Origin: Paraburkholderia unamae
GTDB lineage: Bacteria > Pseudomonadota > Gammaproteobacteria > Burkholderiales > Burkholderiaceae
DNA: 64,000 nucleotides
Direction: 5' to 3'
Assembly: GCF_003268775.1 (NCBI RefSeq)
Contig: NZ_QLSU01000015.1
Location: forward strand, 124,001 to 188,000
Within the stretch, counting starts at the first letter, position 1. Each line of letters opens with the position of its first letter. The notes below the pieces were generated by a model that saw only the letters and a list, made by a program, of their open reading frames with translations, had not been told where the DNA came from and searched no databases. Made by a program: the position numbers and the translations under genes. Positions 15,410-24,106 of the stretch are shown in pieces.

Positions 15410-16717
15410 ATGGCGGCCATCTCCGAAAGTCCTCACGCTATTGCCCTCGACCCGCCCGCGAGCACCACGCGCCGCGTGCTGGCCCTTTGTTTCCTGACGA
15501 TCGTCACCGAAGGCTATGACATCGGCGTCATGGGCACGATCGTTCCCTCGATGCTCGCCGATCCGGTCTGGAAGCTCACGCCCATCGAAGTCGGCGCCAT
15601 GAGCAGCGCGGCGCTGTTCGGCACGCTGTTCGGCTCGTACTTCATCAGCGTGCTCACCGACCTGATTGGCCGCAAACGTCTGCTGATTGCGTGCGTCACG
15701 CTGTTTTCGCTGTCGATGCTCGGCGCCGCCGTCGCGCCGACGCCGTTCCTGTTCGGCGTCATGCGCTTCATTGGCGGGCTGGGTCTTGGCGGCGTGATTT
15801 CCGCGGCGGCGGCGCTCACAGTCGAATATTCACCGGCAGCCAAACGCAATCTGAATTTCGCCATCATGTATTCCGGCTACGCGATCGGCGCGCTGGTCTC
15901 GGCCGTGATCGGCATCGCGTTTCTGGAGTCGCATGGCTGGCGTTTCGTGGTCGCGCTGGGCGCGCTGCCGCTGCTCGGCGTTCCCGCGCTCGTGATGATG
16001 CTGCCCGAGTCGCTCGCCTATCTGCTTGCGAGCGGCAAGCGGCGCGAGGCCGACGCGCTCGCCGAACGGCTCGGCCTGTCGATTGCCTCGCTCGATACGG
16101 CGCCCGGCGAAGCGCCGGTCAAACCTTCGCTGCGGCTCGTGTTCAGCGAGGTGTTCTCGGGCGGCAATCTCTGGTCGACGCTCTGCCTCTGGGTCGCGCA
16201 AGTGGCCGCCGTGCTCGTGATCTACGGTCTGGGCACCTGGCTGCCGCAGCTCATGCGCAAGCTCGGCTACGACCTCGGTTCGAGTCTTTCGTTTCTCGCG
16301 GTGTTCATGCTCTCTTCGGCGATCGGCGGCATTCTGATCGGCCGCGTCGGCGACCGGTTAGGACCGCGCAAAACGATCGTCGGCGGCTATGTGATCGGTG
16401 CGCTCGCGATCTGCGGATTGACCGTGAAAGGCGGCGTGCTCACCAATTACGCGCTCGTGGCGCTGGCCGGGCTCGGCAGCATCGGCGTGGCCATGGTTCA
16501 GCTCGGCTATATCGCGAGTTTCTACCGGCCGTTCGCCCGCGCCAGCGCGACGGGCTGGGCAGTGGGCATTGGGCGGTTCGGCGCCATGGCCGGGCCGATG
16601 CTCGGCGCGTGGTTCGCGTCCTCGCATCTCGACGTGCGGCTCAATTTCGTGGCTTTCGCCGCCTCCGGTCTCGTCGCCGCGCTCGCCATCAGCCTGTGCC
16701 GTCCCCGCAACGCATAA
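15410..16717 (+). CDS. MFS transporter, aromatic acid:H+ symporter type
   Basis: A 435-aa inner-membrane protein with about 12 hydrophobic segments. The first helix carries T-E-G-Y-D-I-G-V-M-G, close to the D-G-x-D motif of aromatic acid symporters such as PcaK, BenK and MhpT, and the loop after helix 2 holds D-L-I-G-R-K-R. A second MFS signature R-V-G-D-R-L-G-P-R-K lies in the second half. The start ATG has no strong Shine-Dalgarno. It is preceded by the palindrome shared with the Rieske operon, so it most likely imports that operon's substrate; the two following porins would let it cross the outer membrane. Confidence 0.9.
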   Translation: MAAISESPHAIALDPPASTTRRVLALCFLTIVTEGYDIGVMGTIVPSMLADPVWKLTPIEVGAMSSAALFGTLFGSYFISVLTDLIGRKRLLIACVTLFSLSMLGAAVAPTPFLFGVMRFIGGLGLGGVISAAAALTVEYSPAAKRNLNFAIMYSGYAIGALVSAVIGIAFLESHGWRFVVALGALPLLGVPALVMMLPESLAYLLASGKRREADALAERLGLSIASLDTAPGEAPVKPSLRLVFSEVFSGGNLWSTLCLWVAQVAAVLVIYGLGTWLPQLMRKLGYDLGSSLSFLAVFMLSSAIGGILIGRVGDRLGPRKTIVGGYVIGALAICGLTVKGGVLTNYALVALAGLGSIGVAMVQLGYIASFYRPFARASATGWAVGIGRFGAMAGPMLGAWFASSHLDVRLNFVAFAASGLVAALAISLCRPRNA

Positions 16718-16741
16718 CACGCAGCACCTGACACCCGGTAC

Positions 16742-16758
16742 GGCGCGCACCGCGCGCC
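16742..16758 (+). terminator. Hairpin after MFS gene
   Basis: GGCGCGC-ACC-GCGCGCC, a perfect 7-bp stem with a 3-base loop, 25 bases after the transporter stop. No T run follows, so termination is uncertain. Confidence 0.4.
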
Positions 16759-16818
16759 CTCCCCGCGCTCGGGCGACATCGCGCCGATCCGCTTCCCCAT
16801 ACCTAAACCCATAACCGC

Positions 16819-17973
16819 ATGCAACCACTTCAACGTGCCACACCCCTATCGTTAAGGATTCCTTTTTATATAACGGTCGCTATCATCGTCTGCATGGGTG
16901 TGCTCACCTCACGCCCCGCTCACGCGCAAAGCAACGTCACGCTTTACGGCCTGATTTCGGTGGGCATCAGCTATTCCTCGAACGCCGGCGGAAAATCCCT
17001 CACGCAGATGACGAGCGGACCGCAGCAGCCCTCGCGCTGGGGACTGCGGGGCAAAGAGGATCTCGGGGGAGGTGTCGCCGCGATCTTCGTGCTGGAAAAC
17101 GGCTTTTCCATCACCTCGGGCAGCGCCTCGCAAGGCGGCCGCCTGTTCGGCCGCCAGGCATGGGTAGGTCTGACCACGCCGCAATACGGCACGATCACGC
17201 TCGGCCGCCAGTACGATGAAATGACGCAGCAGTTGAACTGGACCTCTTCCGCGGTGCAGTTCGCCACCTACGGCGCACACGTGGGCGACAACGACAACAT
17301 CTTCAACGTGCTGCGCTTGCAGAATTCCGTGCGTTACGTGTCGCCGACGCTGCACGGGCTGTCGTTCGCGGCGCAGTACGCGTTTTCGAATCAGGCCGGT
17401 GCGTTCAACAACAACAGCGCATTCAGCGGCGGCCTGTCGTATCAGCGCGGACCGTTCCGCTTCTCAGCCGCGATGTCGCAATACAACCACCCGGATTCGA
17501 CGAACACCGGTGGCGCGATCGGCGACTCGTACGGCTACACCTCGCCGTTCGCGACCAGCGCCGGCGGCGCGGGTGTCGAGAAGCAACGCATCCTGGGCGT
17601 GGGCGCAGGCTACGACTTCGGCTTCTTGCAGACCACGCTTTCGTACACGAACGTTCTGTTCAACTACCTCGACACCACGGGACTGCGTCTGAACAACGTC
17701 GAAGTCTCCGTGACCCACAAGATCACGCCGATGCTGCTGGTGGGCGCCGCCTATATCTACACATTCGGGGAATCGTCCGAAGCGCTCAAGCCGCACTACA
17801 ACCAGGTGAATCTCGGCGTCGACTATTTCCTGAGCAAGCGCACGGACCTGTATCTGGTCGGCCTGTACCAACGCGCGGGCGGCAGCGCCCAATACGCGCA
17901 GATCGTGACGACGCCCGCTTCCAGCACGAAGTCGGAAACGCAGGTGATCGCCGGTATCCGCACCAAGTTCTGA
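16819..17973 (+). CDS. Gram-negative outer membrane porin (first of tandem pair)
   Basis: A 384-aa porin of the Burkholderiales OmpC-like group. A long signal peptide (hydrophobic I-T-V-A-I-I-V-C-M-G-V-L) is cut after P-A-H-A, and the mature protein begins Q-S-N-V-T-L-Y-G. Typical features are W-G-L-R-G-K-E-D-L-G-G-G, L-F-G-R-Q-A-W-V-G-L, and the C-terminal Phe in R-T-K-F needed for barrel insertion. No clear Shine-Dalgarno is seen at the ATG. It lies 101 bases after the transporter and may be cotranscribed with it. Confidence 0.9.
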   Translation: MQPLQRATPLSLRIPFYITVAIIVCMGVLTSRPAHAQSNVTLYGLISVGISYSSNAGGKSLTQMTSGPQQPSRWGLRGKEDLGGGVAAIFVLENGFSITSGSASQGGRLFGRQAWVGLTTPQYGTITLGRQYDEMTQQLNWTSSAVQFATYGAHVGDNDNIFNVLRLQNSVRYVSPTLHGLSFAAQYAFSNQAGAFNNNSAFSGGLSYQRGPFRFSAAMSQYNHPDSTNTGGAIGDSYGYTSPFATSAGGAGVEKQRILGVGAGYDFGFLQTTLSYTNVLFNYLDTTGLRLNNVEVSVTHKITPMLLVGAAYIYTFGESSEALKPHYNQVNLGVDYFLSKRTDLYLVGLYQRAGGSAQYAQIVTTPASSTKSETQVIAGIRTKF

Positions 17974-18072
17974 CGAACGCGCATTGCGTCGGTGGGCCCG
18001 CGCAGTCGCGGCCCGCTCTCCCATGGCGGCATTCGCGTCGCCTTCGCTTGCTTCATGTATCGAATCACCATC

Positions 18073-19155
18073 ATGAAACTCTACAACAGAGAATTTCTCG
18101 CCATTGTGCTGTTTGGATCGTATGTTTCCGTGGCGTGCGCCCAATCGAGCCTGACGCTGTATGGCAGCATTGACGAAGGCATCGGTTACGTGAGCAACGT
18201 GAAGGGCGGCACTGCCTGGGTGATGGGGCCGATCACCGTGCCCGACCAGTTCGGCTTCAAAGGCGTGGAAGATCTCGGCGGTGGAACCAAAGCAATTTTC
18301 CAGCTTGAAAACGGCTTCTTTTCGAATACCGGCGCGCTCGCCTCGTCGGGCGTGCTGTTCAGCCGCAAGGCGTTCGTCGGCCTGAGCGACGACCGGTGGG
18401 GCACCGTGACGCTCGGCAAGCAATGGGATCTGACCGACGACGTCTTGCTGCCCAACGCGAACGGCGCGGTCCAGTACAACTACTTCCTCTATCACCCCGC
18501 CAACATCGACAACGACGCTGTCACGACCGTGAACAACACGGTGAAATACGCAAGCGTTCCGTGGCATGGCGTATCGGCACGCGCCATGTACGGTTTCAGC
18601 GATGCTTCGACGGGACAGGGCCGCTACGTGGGCGCAGCGCTCCTCTACAAGTCGTCGGCGCTGCAACTCGGCGCGGTCTACAGCGACACCCGCGACAAGT
18701 CGTACGCATTGCACACATCACTCGGCTACGACAGCTTTCTCGGCCAGGATCTCTCGGGCGGCGCGGCATTCAAGGCGAGAGATTCGCGGATCTTCGGCGT
18801 GGCGGGCACGTATTCGCCTAACCGGCAGTGGGCCTTCCATGCAGTGCTCGACACCGCACGCATCGCGAGCGAAACCGATGCCGCCAACGCGACAACGGCG
18901 GAACTCGGCGTGGACTGGAACGTCACGCCGTTCGACACGGTCTTGCTCGGCGGATACCGAACCTGGTTCGCAGGCAAGAACTACACGACCGCGGGGCTCT
19001 CGAATCTGTACCATCTTTCCGTGCGCACGATGCTGTACGCGCAAGCGACCTTCCAGCATGCCGGGGGCGGCGCGCATGCGGCGCTGCTGTCCTTGTCGCC
19101 GGCGTCGGGCAGCAATCAGGCCTCGTTGCGCGTTGGCGTGCAGCATTTCTTTTGA
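18073..19155 (+). CDS. Gram-negative outer membrane porin (second of tandem pair)
   Basis: A 360-aa porin. The ATG at 18073 gives a normal signal peptide ending V-A-C-A before Q-S-S-L-T-L-Y-G; an in-frame ATG at 18055 would add six residues. The barrel has F-G-F-K-G-V-E-D-L-G-G-G, L-F-S-R-K-A-F-V-G-L and ends in Q-H-F-F. It resembles the preceding porin in plan but is clearly diverged in the loops (for example V-M-G-P-I-T-V-P-D), so the two probably differ in solute preference. It follows the first porin by 99 bases. Confidence 0.9.
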   Translation: MKLYNREFLAIVLFGSYVSVACAQSSLTLYGSIDEGIGYVSNVKGGTAWVMGPITVPDQFGFKGVEDLGGGTKAIFQLENGFFSNTGALASSGVLFSRKAFVGLSDDRWGTVTLGKQWDLTDDVLLPNANGAVQYNYFLYHPANIDNDAVTTVNNTVKYASVPWHGVSARAMYGFSDASTGQGRYVGAALLYKSSALQLGAVYSDTRDKSYALHTSLGYDSFLGQDLSGGAAFKARDSRIFGVAGTYSPNRQWAFHAVLDTARIASETDAANATTAELGVDWNVTPFDTVLLGGYRTWFAGKNYTTAGLSNLYHLSVRTMLYAQATFQHAGGGAHAALLSLSPASGSNQASLRVGVQHFF

Positions 19156-19265
19156 TGCGTGCGTATACGCTGGCCGCGTGTTTCTCGATGGGTGGACTGC
19201 CGGTGCTTGCATTACCCAAGCGGTTGGTCGATCACCAGGCAGGCTCTCGCGAGTTCGTTGCTGGC

Positions 19266-21074
19266 TTACCCGTCACGATCAGAGTCGTCGACCGTCGCGC
19301 TCTCCTCCACCAGGCGTTTGCGCCGGTAAGTCAGTTGGCCCCGCGTAATGCCGAGCAACGCCGCTGCGCGCGACATGTTCCCGTCCGAATGCGCGATGGC
19401 GGCTTCGACCATCGTGTTCTCCATGTCGTCGAGCGTCAGCCCGCGATCCTTGATCAAGGCGCCGACGATCTCCACGAGCGAATGCGAACGCCGCTCCGCT
19501 GAAGCCGGCGCAGTGCTCGCATGAGGGGGTTCCGGTGCGGCCGGGTGCGAAATGGCCGCTCTCTCACGCGGCAGATTCTTCATGAGCACCACATGCACGG
19601 CGTCGAGCGCCCGGCCGTCTTCGGCGAGAATCACCGCGCGCTCGACCACATTGGAAAGCTCCCGGATGTTGCCCGGCCACGCGTAGCCGAGCAGCATCGA
19701 CATCGCTTCCGGCGTCAAGCCGTACACGGCTCTCCCATAGGCCGTGGCGAAGCGCCGCATGAAATGCTCGATGAGAACCGGCAAGTCCTCCTTGCGCTGA
19801 CGCAGCGGCGGAATCTCGATGGGGAACACATGTAGCCGGAAGAACAGATCCTCCCTGAAGCGCCCGGCGCGAACCGCCTCCCACAGGTCTTCATTGGTCG
19901 CGGCGACGATCCGCACGTTGGCCTGACGCGACACGCCGCTGCCGAGTCTTTCGAATTGCCCGGTCTCCAGCACACGCAGCAGCTTGCTTTGCGCAATGAG
20001 CGGCAAGGTGGCAACTTCATCGAGAAATAGCGTTCCGCCTTCGGCCAGTTCAAAACGCCCGGCGCGCGCGGCGTCCGCGCCGGTGAACGCGCCACGCTCC
20101 ACGCCAAATAATTCGGATTCCATCAGTGTTTCGGGAATCGTGGCGCAATTGACAGCGACGAAAGGGCCGCCGGCCCGCTGGCTTTGTTCATGTAACAGCC
20201 GTGCGAACGTGCTCTTGCCCACCCCGCTTTCGCCTAGCAGCAGCACCGTCGCGCCGGTTCCCGCAACGCGATTGATCTTCCCGACCGCGGCCTGATACGC
20301 CGGCGAGAGCCCCACGATATCCGAGCGGCTTTTGGATTGTTCGAGCGCCGCGAGCGCGGTGCGGTGCTCGCCCGCGGGGTTGCGCGTCTTTGAAACAAGC
20401 GCCTCGGGAAAAACCGGCGCCTGCAAAAATTGCAGATCCGCTTCGGCGTCGTCCCACTCGCTCGCTGGACGCGCAATCACACGACAGGCGTCGAAACCCA
20501 TCGCCCTGCACTCCACTTCGCGCACGATCATCAGCTTGCCGACGCAGGCGCTCAGGTAGCCGCTCGCATAGCCGGTTTCGAGCCAGCACACCGGCGTGGA
20601 CTGGGTATCGTGCGTCCCGGTGTGCCATTCGTCTTCATACGAATGCTTCCAGAAGAACTCCAGCGTACAGCGCCCCTTCTCGATGTCGATGTCCGAGCTG
20701 ATCATCTCGACGAGCGCAACGCCTTGCAAGGCGTGCAGTTGGCCGCCGCGCGCAAGCAGGTGAAAGATGTTTTCCGTCGGCGTATGCAGTTGCAACGCCA
20801 GTTGTGCGTCGCGCGTACCCGTGGAAAACCCGATACGGGTCAGCAGGGTGCGCGCCGTCTGACTGCCGAGCGAAGCAATCAACTCGCTGCGCAAATCGTT
20901 GAGCGACGCGATATGCATCAGAATCATCCGCTGATCGCCCAGCACAATTTCGGCTCGCTCGGTCCTGAATCGCAGCCGCTCCTTGATCGGCGCAATGTCG
21001 GGGAAATCCTGACTTGCATAGCTCCTCTTCACCTTCGTCTCCGTCTTCATTCTCGTTCTCGTGGCATAGCGCAC
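19266..21074 (-). CDS. XylR/DmpR/MopR-type sigma-54-dependent activator
   Basis: A 602-aa activator with XylR_N domain (about 35-135), V4R domain (about 150-205), AAA+ domain (about 240-480) and Fis-type helix-turn-helix (about 560-592). Walker A is G-E-S-G-V-G-K-S (261-268), and the sigma-54 contact loop G-A-F-T-G-A (308-313) is intact. Sensor residues line up with MopR with an offset of eight: His114 and Trp142 at the phenol-contacting His106 and Trp134, and Cys163, Glu186, Cys189 and Cys197 at the zinc ligands. A phenolic effector is therefore likely. The start at 21074 has GAGG eight bases upstream; an ATG at 21050 is possible. It diverges from the meta-cleavage operon. Confidence 0.9.
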   Translation of the reverse strand: MRYATRTRMKTETKVKRSYASQDFPDIAPIKERLRFRTERAEIVLGDQRMILMHIASLNDLRSELIASLGSQTARTLLTRIGFSTGTRDAQLALQLHTPTENIFHLLARGGQLHALQGVALVEMISSDIDIEKGRCTLEFFWKHSYEDEWHTGTHDTQSTPVCWLETGYASGYLSACVGKLMIVREVECRAMGFDACRVIARPASEWDDAEADLQFLQAPVFPEALVSKTRNPAGEHRTALAALEQSKSRSDIVGLSPAYQAAVGKINRVAGTGATVLLLGESGVGKSTFARLLHEQSQRAGGPFVAVNCATIPETLMESELFGVERGAFTGADAARAGRFELAEGGTLFLDEVATLPLIAQSKLLRVLETGQFERLGSGVSRQANVRIVAATNEDLWEAVRAGRFREDLFFRLHVFPIEIPPLRQRKEDLPVLIEHFMRRFATAYGRAVYGLTPEAMSMLLGYAWPGNIRELSNVVERAVILAEDGRALDAVHVVLMKNLPRERAAISHPAAPEPPHASTAPASAERRSHSLVEIVGALIKDRGLTLDDMENTMVEAAIAHSDGNMSRAAALLGITRGQLTYRRKRLVEESATVDDSDRDG

Positions 21075-21292
21075 GCCTCAACGAGCAGTTGATCTGGCCA
21101 GTTCGTTGCGCGCACACCAAAAATTTGCAGCCGGCGTCTATTTTTTGACATCGACCGAACAATTTCAAGCACTCGCGCTTCCTCGCACGTTGCTGCGGCG
21201 CGACCGTCGCCGGTACGCGAACCCTTCGAATGCCCCGAATTCACGGAGATTGAGGGGAGAAATACACCGCATACGCTGCAACATCATAGCGC

Positions 21293-21308
21293 TGGCACGG
21301 CCATTGCT
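21293..21308 (+). promoter_or_regulatory. Sigma-54 (-24/-12) promoter
   Basis: TGGCAC-N5-TTGCT matches the RpoN consensus exactly. It points at the extradiol dioxygenase gene, whose ATG is about 63 bases further. Together with the sigma-54 activator gene on the other side of the same 297-base gap it defines the control of this operon. Confidence 0.85.
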
Positions 21309-21371
21309 TTAAGAGAGCCGCGCCGCGATGTTCAAACGCCGGCGCAAAAAAATCAATCAACAGGAGACATC

Positions 21372-22271
21372 ATGTCGGAGCTTTCAAGCCTCGGGTACGT
21401 CGTTTTCAAAGTCAGTGACCTTGTGCGCTGGGAGGATTTCGCCGTCGGCATTCTCGGCCTGATGCCCGGGCGCCGCACGCCTGGTTCGCTCGGCCTGCGG
21501 ATGGACGAGCACGCCCAGCGCATCCTGCTCGAAGAAGGGCACGATGACGATATCGCCGCCGCCGGCTGGCAATTCGATACTCACGATGATCTGCTGGCCT
21601 ACGTCGAGCGCCTCTCAGCCCGGCGCGTCGCGGTGCGCGAGGGTGACGGCGCACTCGCGGCCAGCCGGCAGGTGGAGCGCATTTTCGTCTGCGACGACCC
21701 CAACGGCTTCACACACGAGCTTTATTTCGGCCCGACTCACGCGCCCATTTCCACGCCCTTTCGCTCGCCGCTGCTCAAGGGGGCGGGCTTCGAGACCGGA
21801 CGCCTTGGCATGGGCCACATTCTCCCGGTCGCGCGCGACTACGCGCAGTCCCTCGACTTTTACCGCAACGTATTGGGCCTGCGCGTGAGCGACACGATCC
21901 GCGACTCGCATACCGTACCCGGCGCCACCGTCGACGCCACGTTCTTCCATACCCGTACGGGCCGCCATCATTCGCTCGCGACCATGGCCGCGCCGTTCCC
22001 GAAGCGCCTGCATCATGTGCTCGTGCAGGTCCAGGACATGGACGACGTCGGCATGGCCTACGATCGTTGCGTGAAAGCGGGCCTGCGAATCCACGCGGGC
22101 CTCGGCCACCATCCCAACGATCGCATGTTCTCGTTCTACGTGGAAACGCCGTCTGGTTTCGGCCTCGAATACGGCCATGGCGGCATCGTCATCGACGCCG
22201 CCGCCTGGGAAGTGAAGAACTATAGCCAGCTCAGCGACTGGGGACATCGCCCTCAACCGCCCGCCCGCTGA
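21372..22271 (+). CDS. Extradiol ring-cleavage dioxygenase (catechol 2,3-dioxygenase family, two VOC domains)
   Basis: A 299-aa type I extradiol dioxygenase. GGAGA precedes the ATG. The N-terminal VOC domain (1-130) is non-catalytic; the C-terminal domain holds the iron ligands His149 (G-M-G-H-I), His214 or His215 (L-H-H-V-L) and Glu266 (G-L-E-Y-G), and the catalytic His in T-G-R-H-H-S-L-A. It cleaves a catechol next to the diol to give a yellow 2-hydroxymuconate-type product. It is the first gene behind the sigma-54 promoter. It is closer in outline to BphC/HsaC than to XylE. Confidence 0.9.
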   Translation: MSELSSLGYVVFKVSDLVRWEDFAVGILGLMPGRRTPGSLGLRMDEHAQRILLEEGHDDDIAAAGWQFDTHDDLLAYVERLSARRVAVREGDGALAASRQVERIFVCDDPNGFTHELYFGPTHAPISTPFRSPLLKGAGFETGRLGMGHILPVARDYAQSLDFYRNVLGLRVSDTIRDSHTVPGATVDATFFHTRTGRHHSLATMAAPFPKRLHHVLVQVQDMDDVGMAYDRCVKAGLRIHAGLGHHPNDRMFSFYVETPSGFGLEYGHGGIVIDAAAWEVKNYSQLSDWGHRPQPPAR

Positions 22272-22326
22272 GCCTCAGCCGTTTTCCCCGCAATACACGT
22301 GCTTCATATAATTCGGATTACGAATC

Positions 22327-22863
22327 ATGCAGATCGATACTCCTGCCTGCCCATCGCCCGTTCAAGGGGGGCATGCTTCGCCGGATGATTTCAGATACGC
22401 CATGCGCAGTCTCGCCGGCGGCGTCTGCGTGCTCACCTCGGAGCTGGACGGCATGCCGGTCGGCCTCACGGCCACCGCCGTCACTTCGCTGTGCGCCGAT
22501 CCGCCCCGCCTGCTCGCGTGCGTCAACCGCAAGGTCTACGCACACACGGCCTTCGAGCAAACGCGCACGCTATGCGTGAACGTGCTGGCCGCCGAAGACA
22601 CCGAAGTCGCCAGGCGCTTCGCCGGCATGGTGCCCGAGGTGAGCGGCACGGAACGCTTCGCGCATGGCGCATGGCACGGCACGCCGCCCGCGCTTGCCGG
22701 TGCGCTTGCGAGCTTTGCCTGCCGCATCGTCGAGATCGTGCCGGCCCATTCCCATTCCATCCTGATCTGCGAAGTGGAGCGAGTCGCGACGAGCGACACG
22801 CTCGCCGCCCCGCTCGTCTATGCGCAGGGCCAATTCGGACAATTCACCCGCACGAACCCATAA
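22327..22863 (+). CDS. Flavin reductase (HpaC/HsaB-like) of two-component monooxygenase
   Basis: A 178-aa flavin reductase domain protein: F-R-Y-A-M-R-S-L-A-G-G-V-C-V-L-T near residue 22, G-L-T-A-T-A-V-T-S-L-C-A-D-P-P flavin loop, and the C-terminal P-L-V-Y-A-Q-G-Q-F-G. It supplies reduced FMN or FAD to the monooxygenase whose gene starts 13 bases later. The gap after the dioxygenase gene is 55 bases. Confidence 0.9.
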   Translation: MQIDTPACPSPVQGGHASPDDFRYAMRSLAGGVCVLTSELDGMPVGLTATAVTSLCADPPRLLACVNRKVYAHTAFEQTRTLCVNVLAAEDTEVARRFAGMVPEVSGTERFAHGAWHGTPPALAGALASFACRIVEIVPAHSHSILICEVERVATSDTLAAPLVYAQGQFGQFTRTNP

Positions 22864-22876
22864 ACGGAGACAAGAC

Positions 22877-24106
22877 ATGAACGCCATCAATCAAGCTGAA
22901 ACCCCCTGCGCGCCGGGCGTAACCGAACTGGTCGAACGCGCGCGCGCCATGATTCCGGCCCTGCGCGCCAACGCCGCCGAAGTCGAAAAAGCCCGCAGCG
23001 TGCCGAAGGAAACGATCGACGCCTTCAAGGAGGCCGGCTTCTTCAAGATTCTCCAGCCGCGACGCTGGGGCGGATGGGAAATGGATCCCTGCGTGTTCTC
23101 GAAGGTATTGATGGAGCTGGGCCGCGGCTGCCCGTCAAGTGCCTGGAACATGATGATCCTGGGCGTGCATCAGTGGGAGTTCGGCCTCTTCGACGAGCGC
23201 GCGGGCAACGACATGTGGGCGGCGGACAACAGCGTGCTCGTCGCCTCGTCCTATGCACCGTTCGGGAAGTGCCGCAAGGTGGATGGCGGCTGGATGCTCA
23301 GCGGCGAGTGGAAGACCTCGAGCGGCTGCGACCACGCGCAGGGCGGCGCGATTCTCGGCGCGTTCGAGCTCGATGACGAGGGCAACCGGCGCGATACCCG
23401 CTCGTTCCTCGTCTCGCGCGAAGACTACGACATCATCGACGACTGGTTCGTGGTCGGCCTCGCGGGCACGGGTAGCAAGAGCGTGCGCATCAAGGGTGAG
23501 GCCTTCATTCCCGATTACCGCTCGCACAGCGTCATCGACTACACGATGACGGATCGTGAAACACCGTATCTGCATCCGTTCAATCAGGTGTTCTATGCAT
23601 CGGTATCGTCGGTGATCATTGGCTTCGCGCGCGGCATGATCGACCTCTACATCGAACAGATGAAGCCGCGCCAGAACATCATGGGCCCTGCGGGCGCAGC
23701 CGCGCAGAACCCTTATGTGAAGGACAAACTCGGCAACGCCGCCCTGCTCGTGCGCTCGGCTCAGGCACGCCTCGCGCAGGTCTTCGAAGAGGCGTCGGCG
23801 CATGTGCAGCGCGGCGAACTGGTGCCGCTGCATGACCGCGTGTTCCACTTCCTCGAAATCCAGCGTTGCGGCAAGGACTGCCTCGACGCTTCGATGATGC
23901 TCTGGAAGAAGCTCAGCGCACGCGCGATCGGGCTAAGCAACCCCGTGCAGTTGTGGATGCGCGCCATGCTCGTGGCCGCGAACCACATCACGCAGAACGA
24001 GGACGATAACGCGGGTGTGCTGGGCGGCTACCTGCTCGGCCAGGGCGTGCCGCCGTTCATCTACAACCTGCCCGAAGCGCCGGCGTGCCAGGAGCAAGCG
24101 GCGTGA
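22877..24106 (+). CDS. Flavin-dependent monooxygenase, oxygenase component (HsaA / group D, acyl-CoA dehydrogenase fold)
   Basis: A 409-aa protein with GGAGA seven bases before the ATG. The acyl-CoA dehydrogenase-like fold is visible: helical N-terminus with P-K-E-T-I-D-A-F-K-E-A-G, the central barrel with W-K-T-S-S-G-C-D-H-A, and the helical C-terminus. It resembles 3-HSA hydroxylase HsaA and the C2 component of p-hydroxyphenylacetate hydroxylase. It would ortho-hydroxylate a phenol to the catechol cut by the dioxygenase, using reduced flavin from the preceding reductase. The stop overlaps the next start (GTGA). Confidence 0.88.
   Translation: MNAINQAETPCAPGVTELVERARAMIPALRANAAEVEKARSVPKETIDAFKEAGFFKILQPRRWGGWEMDPCVFSKVLMELGRGCPSSAWNMMILGVHQWEFGLFDERAGNDMWAADNSVLVASSYAPFGKCRKVDGGWMLSGEWKTSSGCDHAQGGAILGAFELDDEGNRRDTRSFLVSREDYDIIDDWFVVGLAGTGSKSVRIKGEAFIPDYRSHSVIDYTMTDRETPYLHPFNQVFYASVSSVIIGFARGMIDLYIEQMKPRQNIMGPAGAAAQNPYVKDKLGNAALLVRSAQARLAQVFEEASAHVQRGELVPLHDRVFHFLEIQRCGKDCLDASMMLWKKLSARAIGLSNPVQLWMRAMLVAANHITQNEDDNAGVLGGYLLGQGVPPFIYNLPEAPACQEQAA

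Noticed and set aside
21080..21280. XylR/DmpR-type upstream activating repeats
   Set aside because: Short TTGA/TCAA pieces are present near 21090 and 21146-21170 but they do not form a convincing paired inverted repeat.
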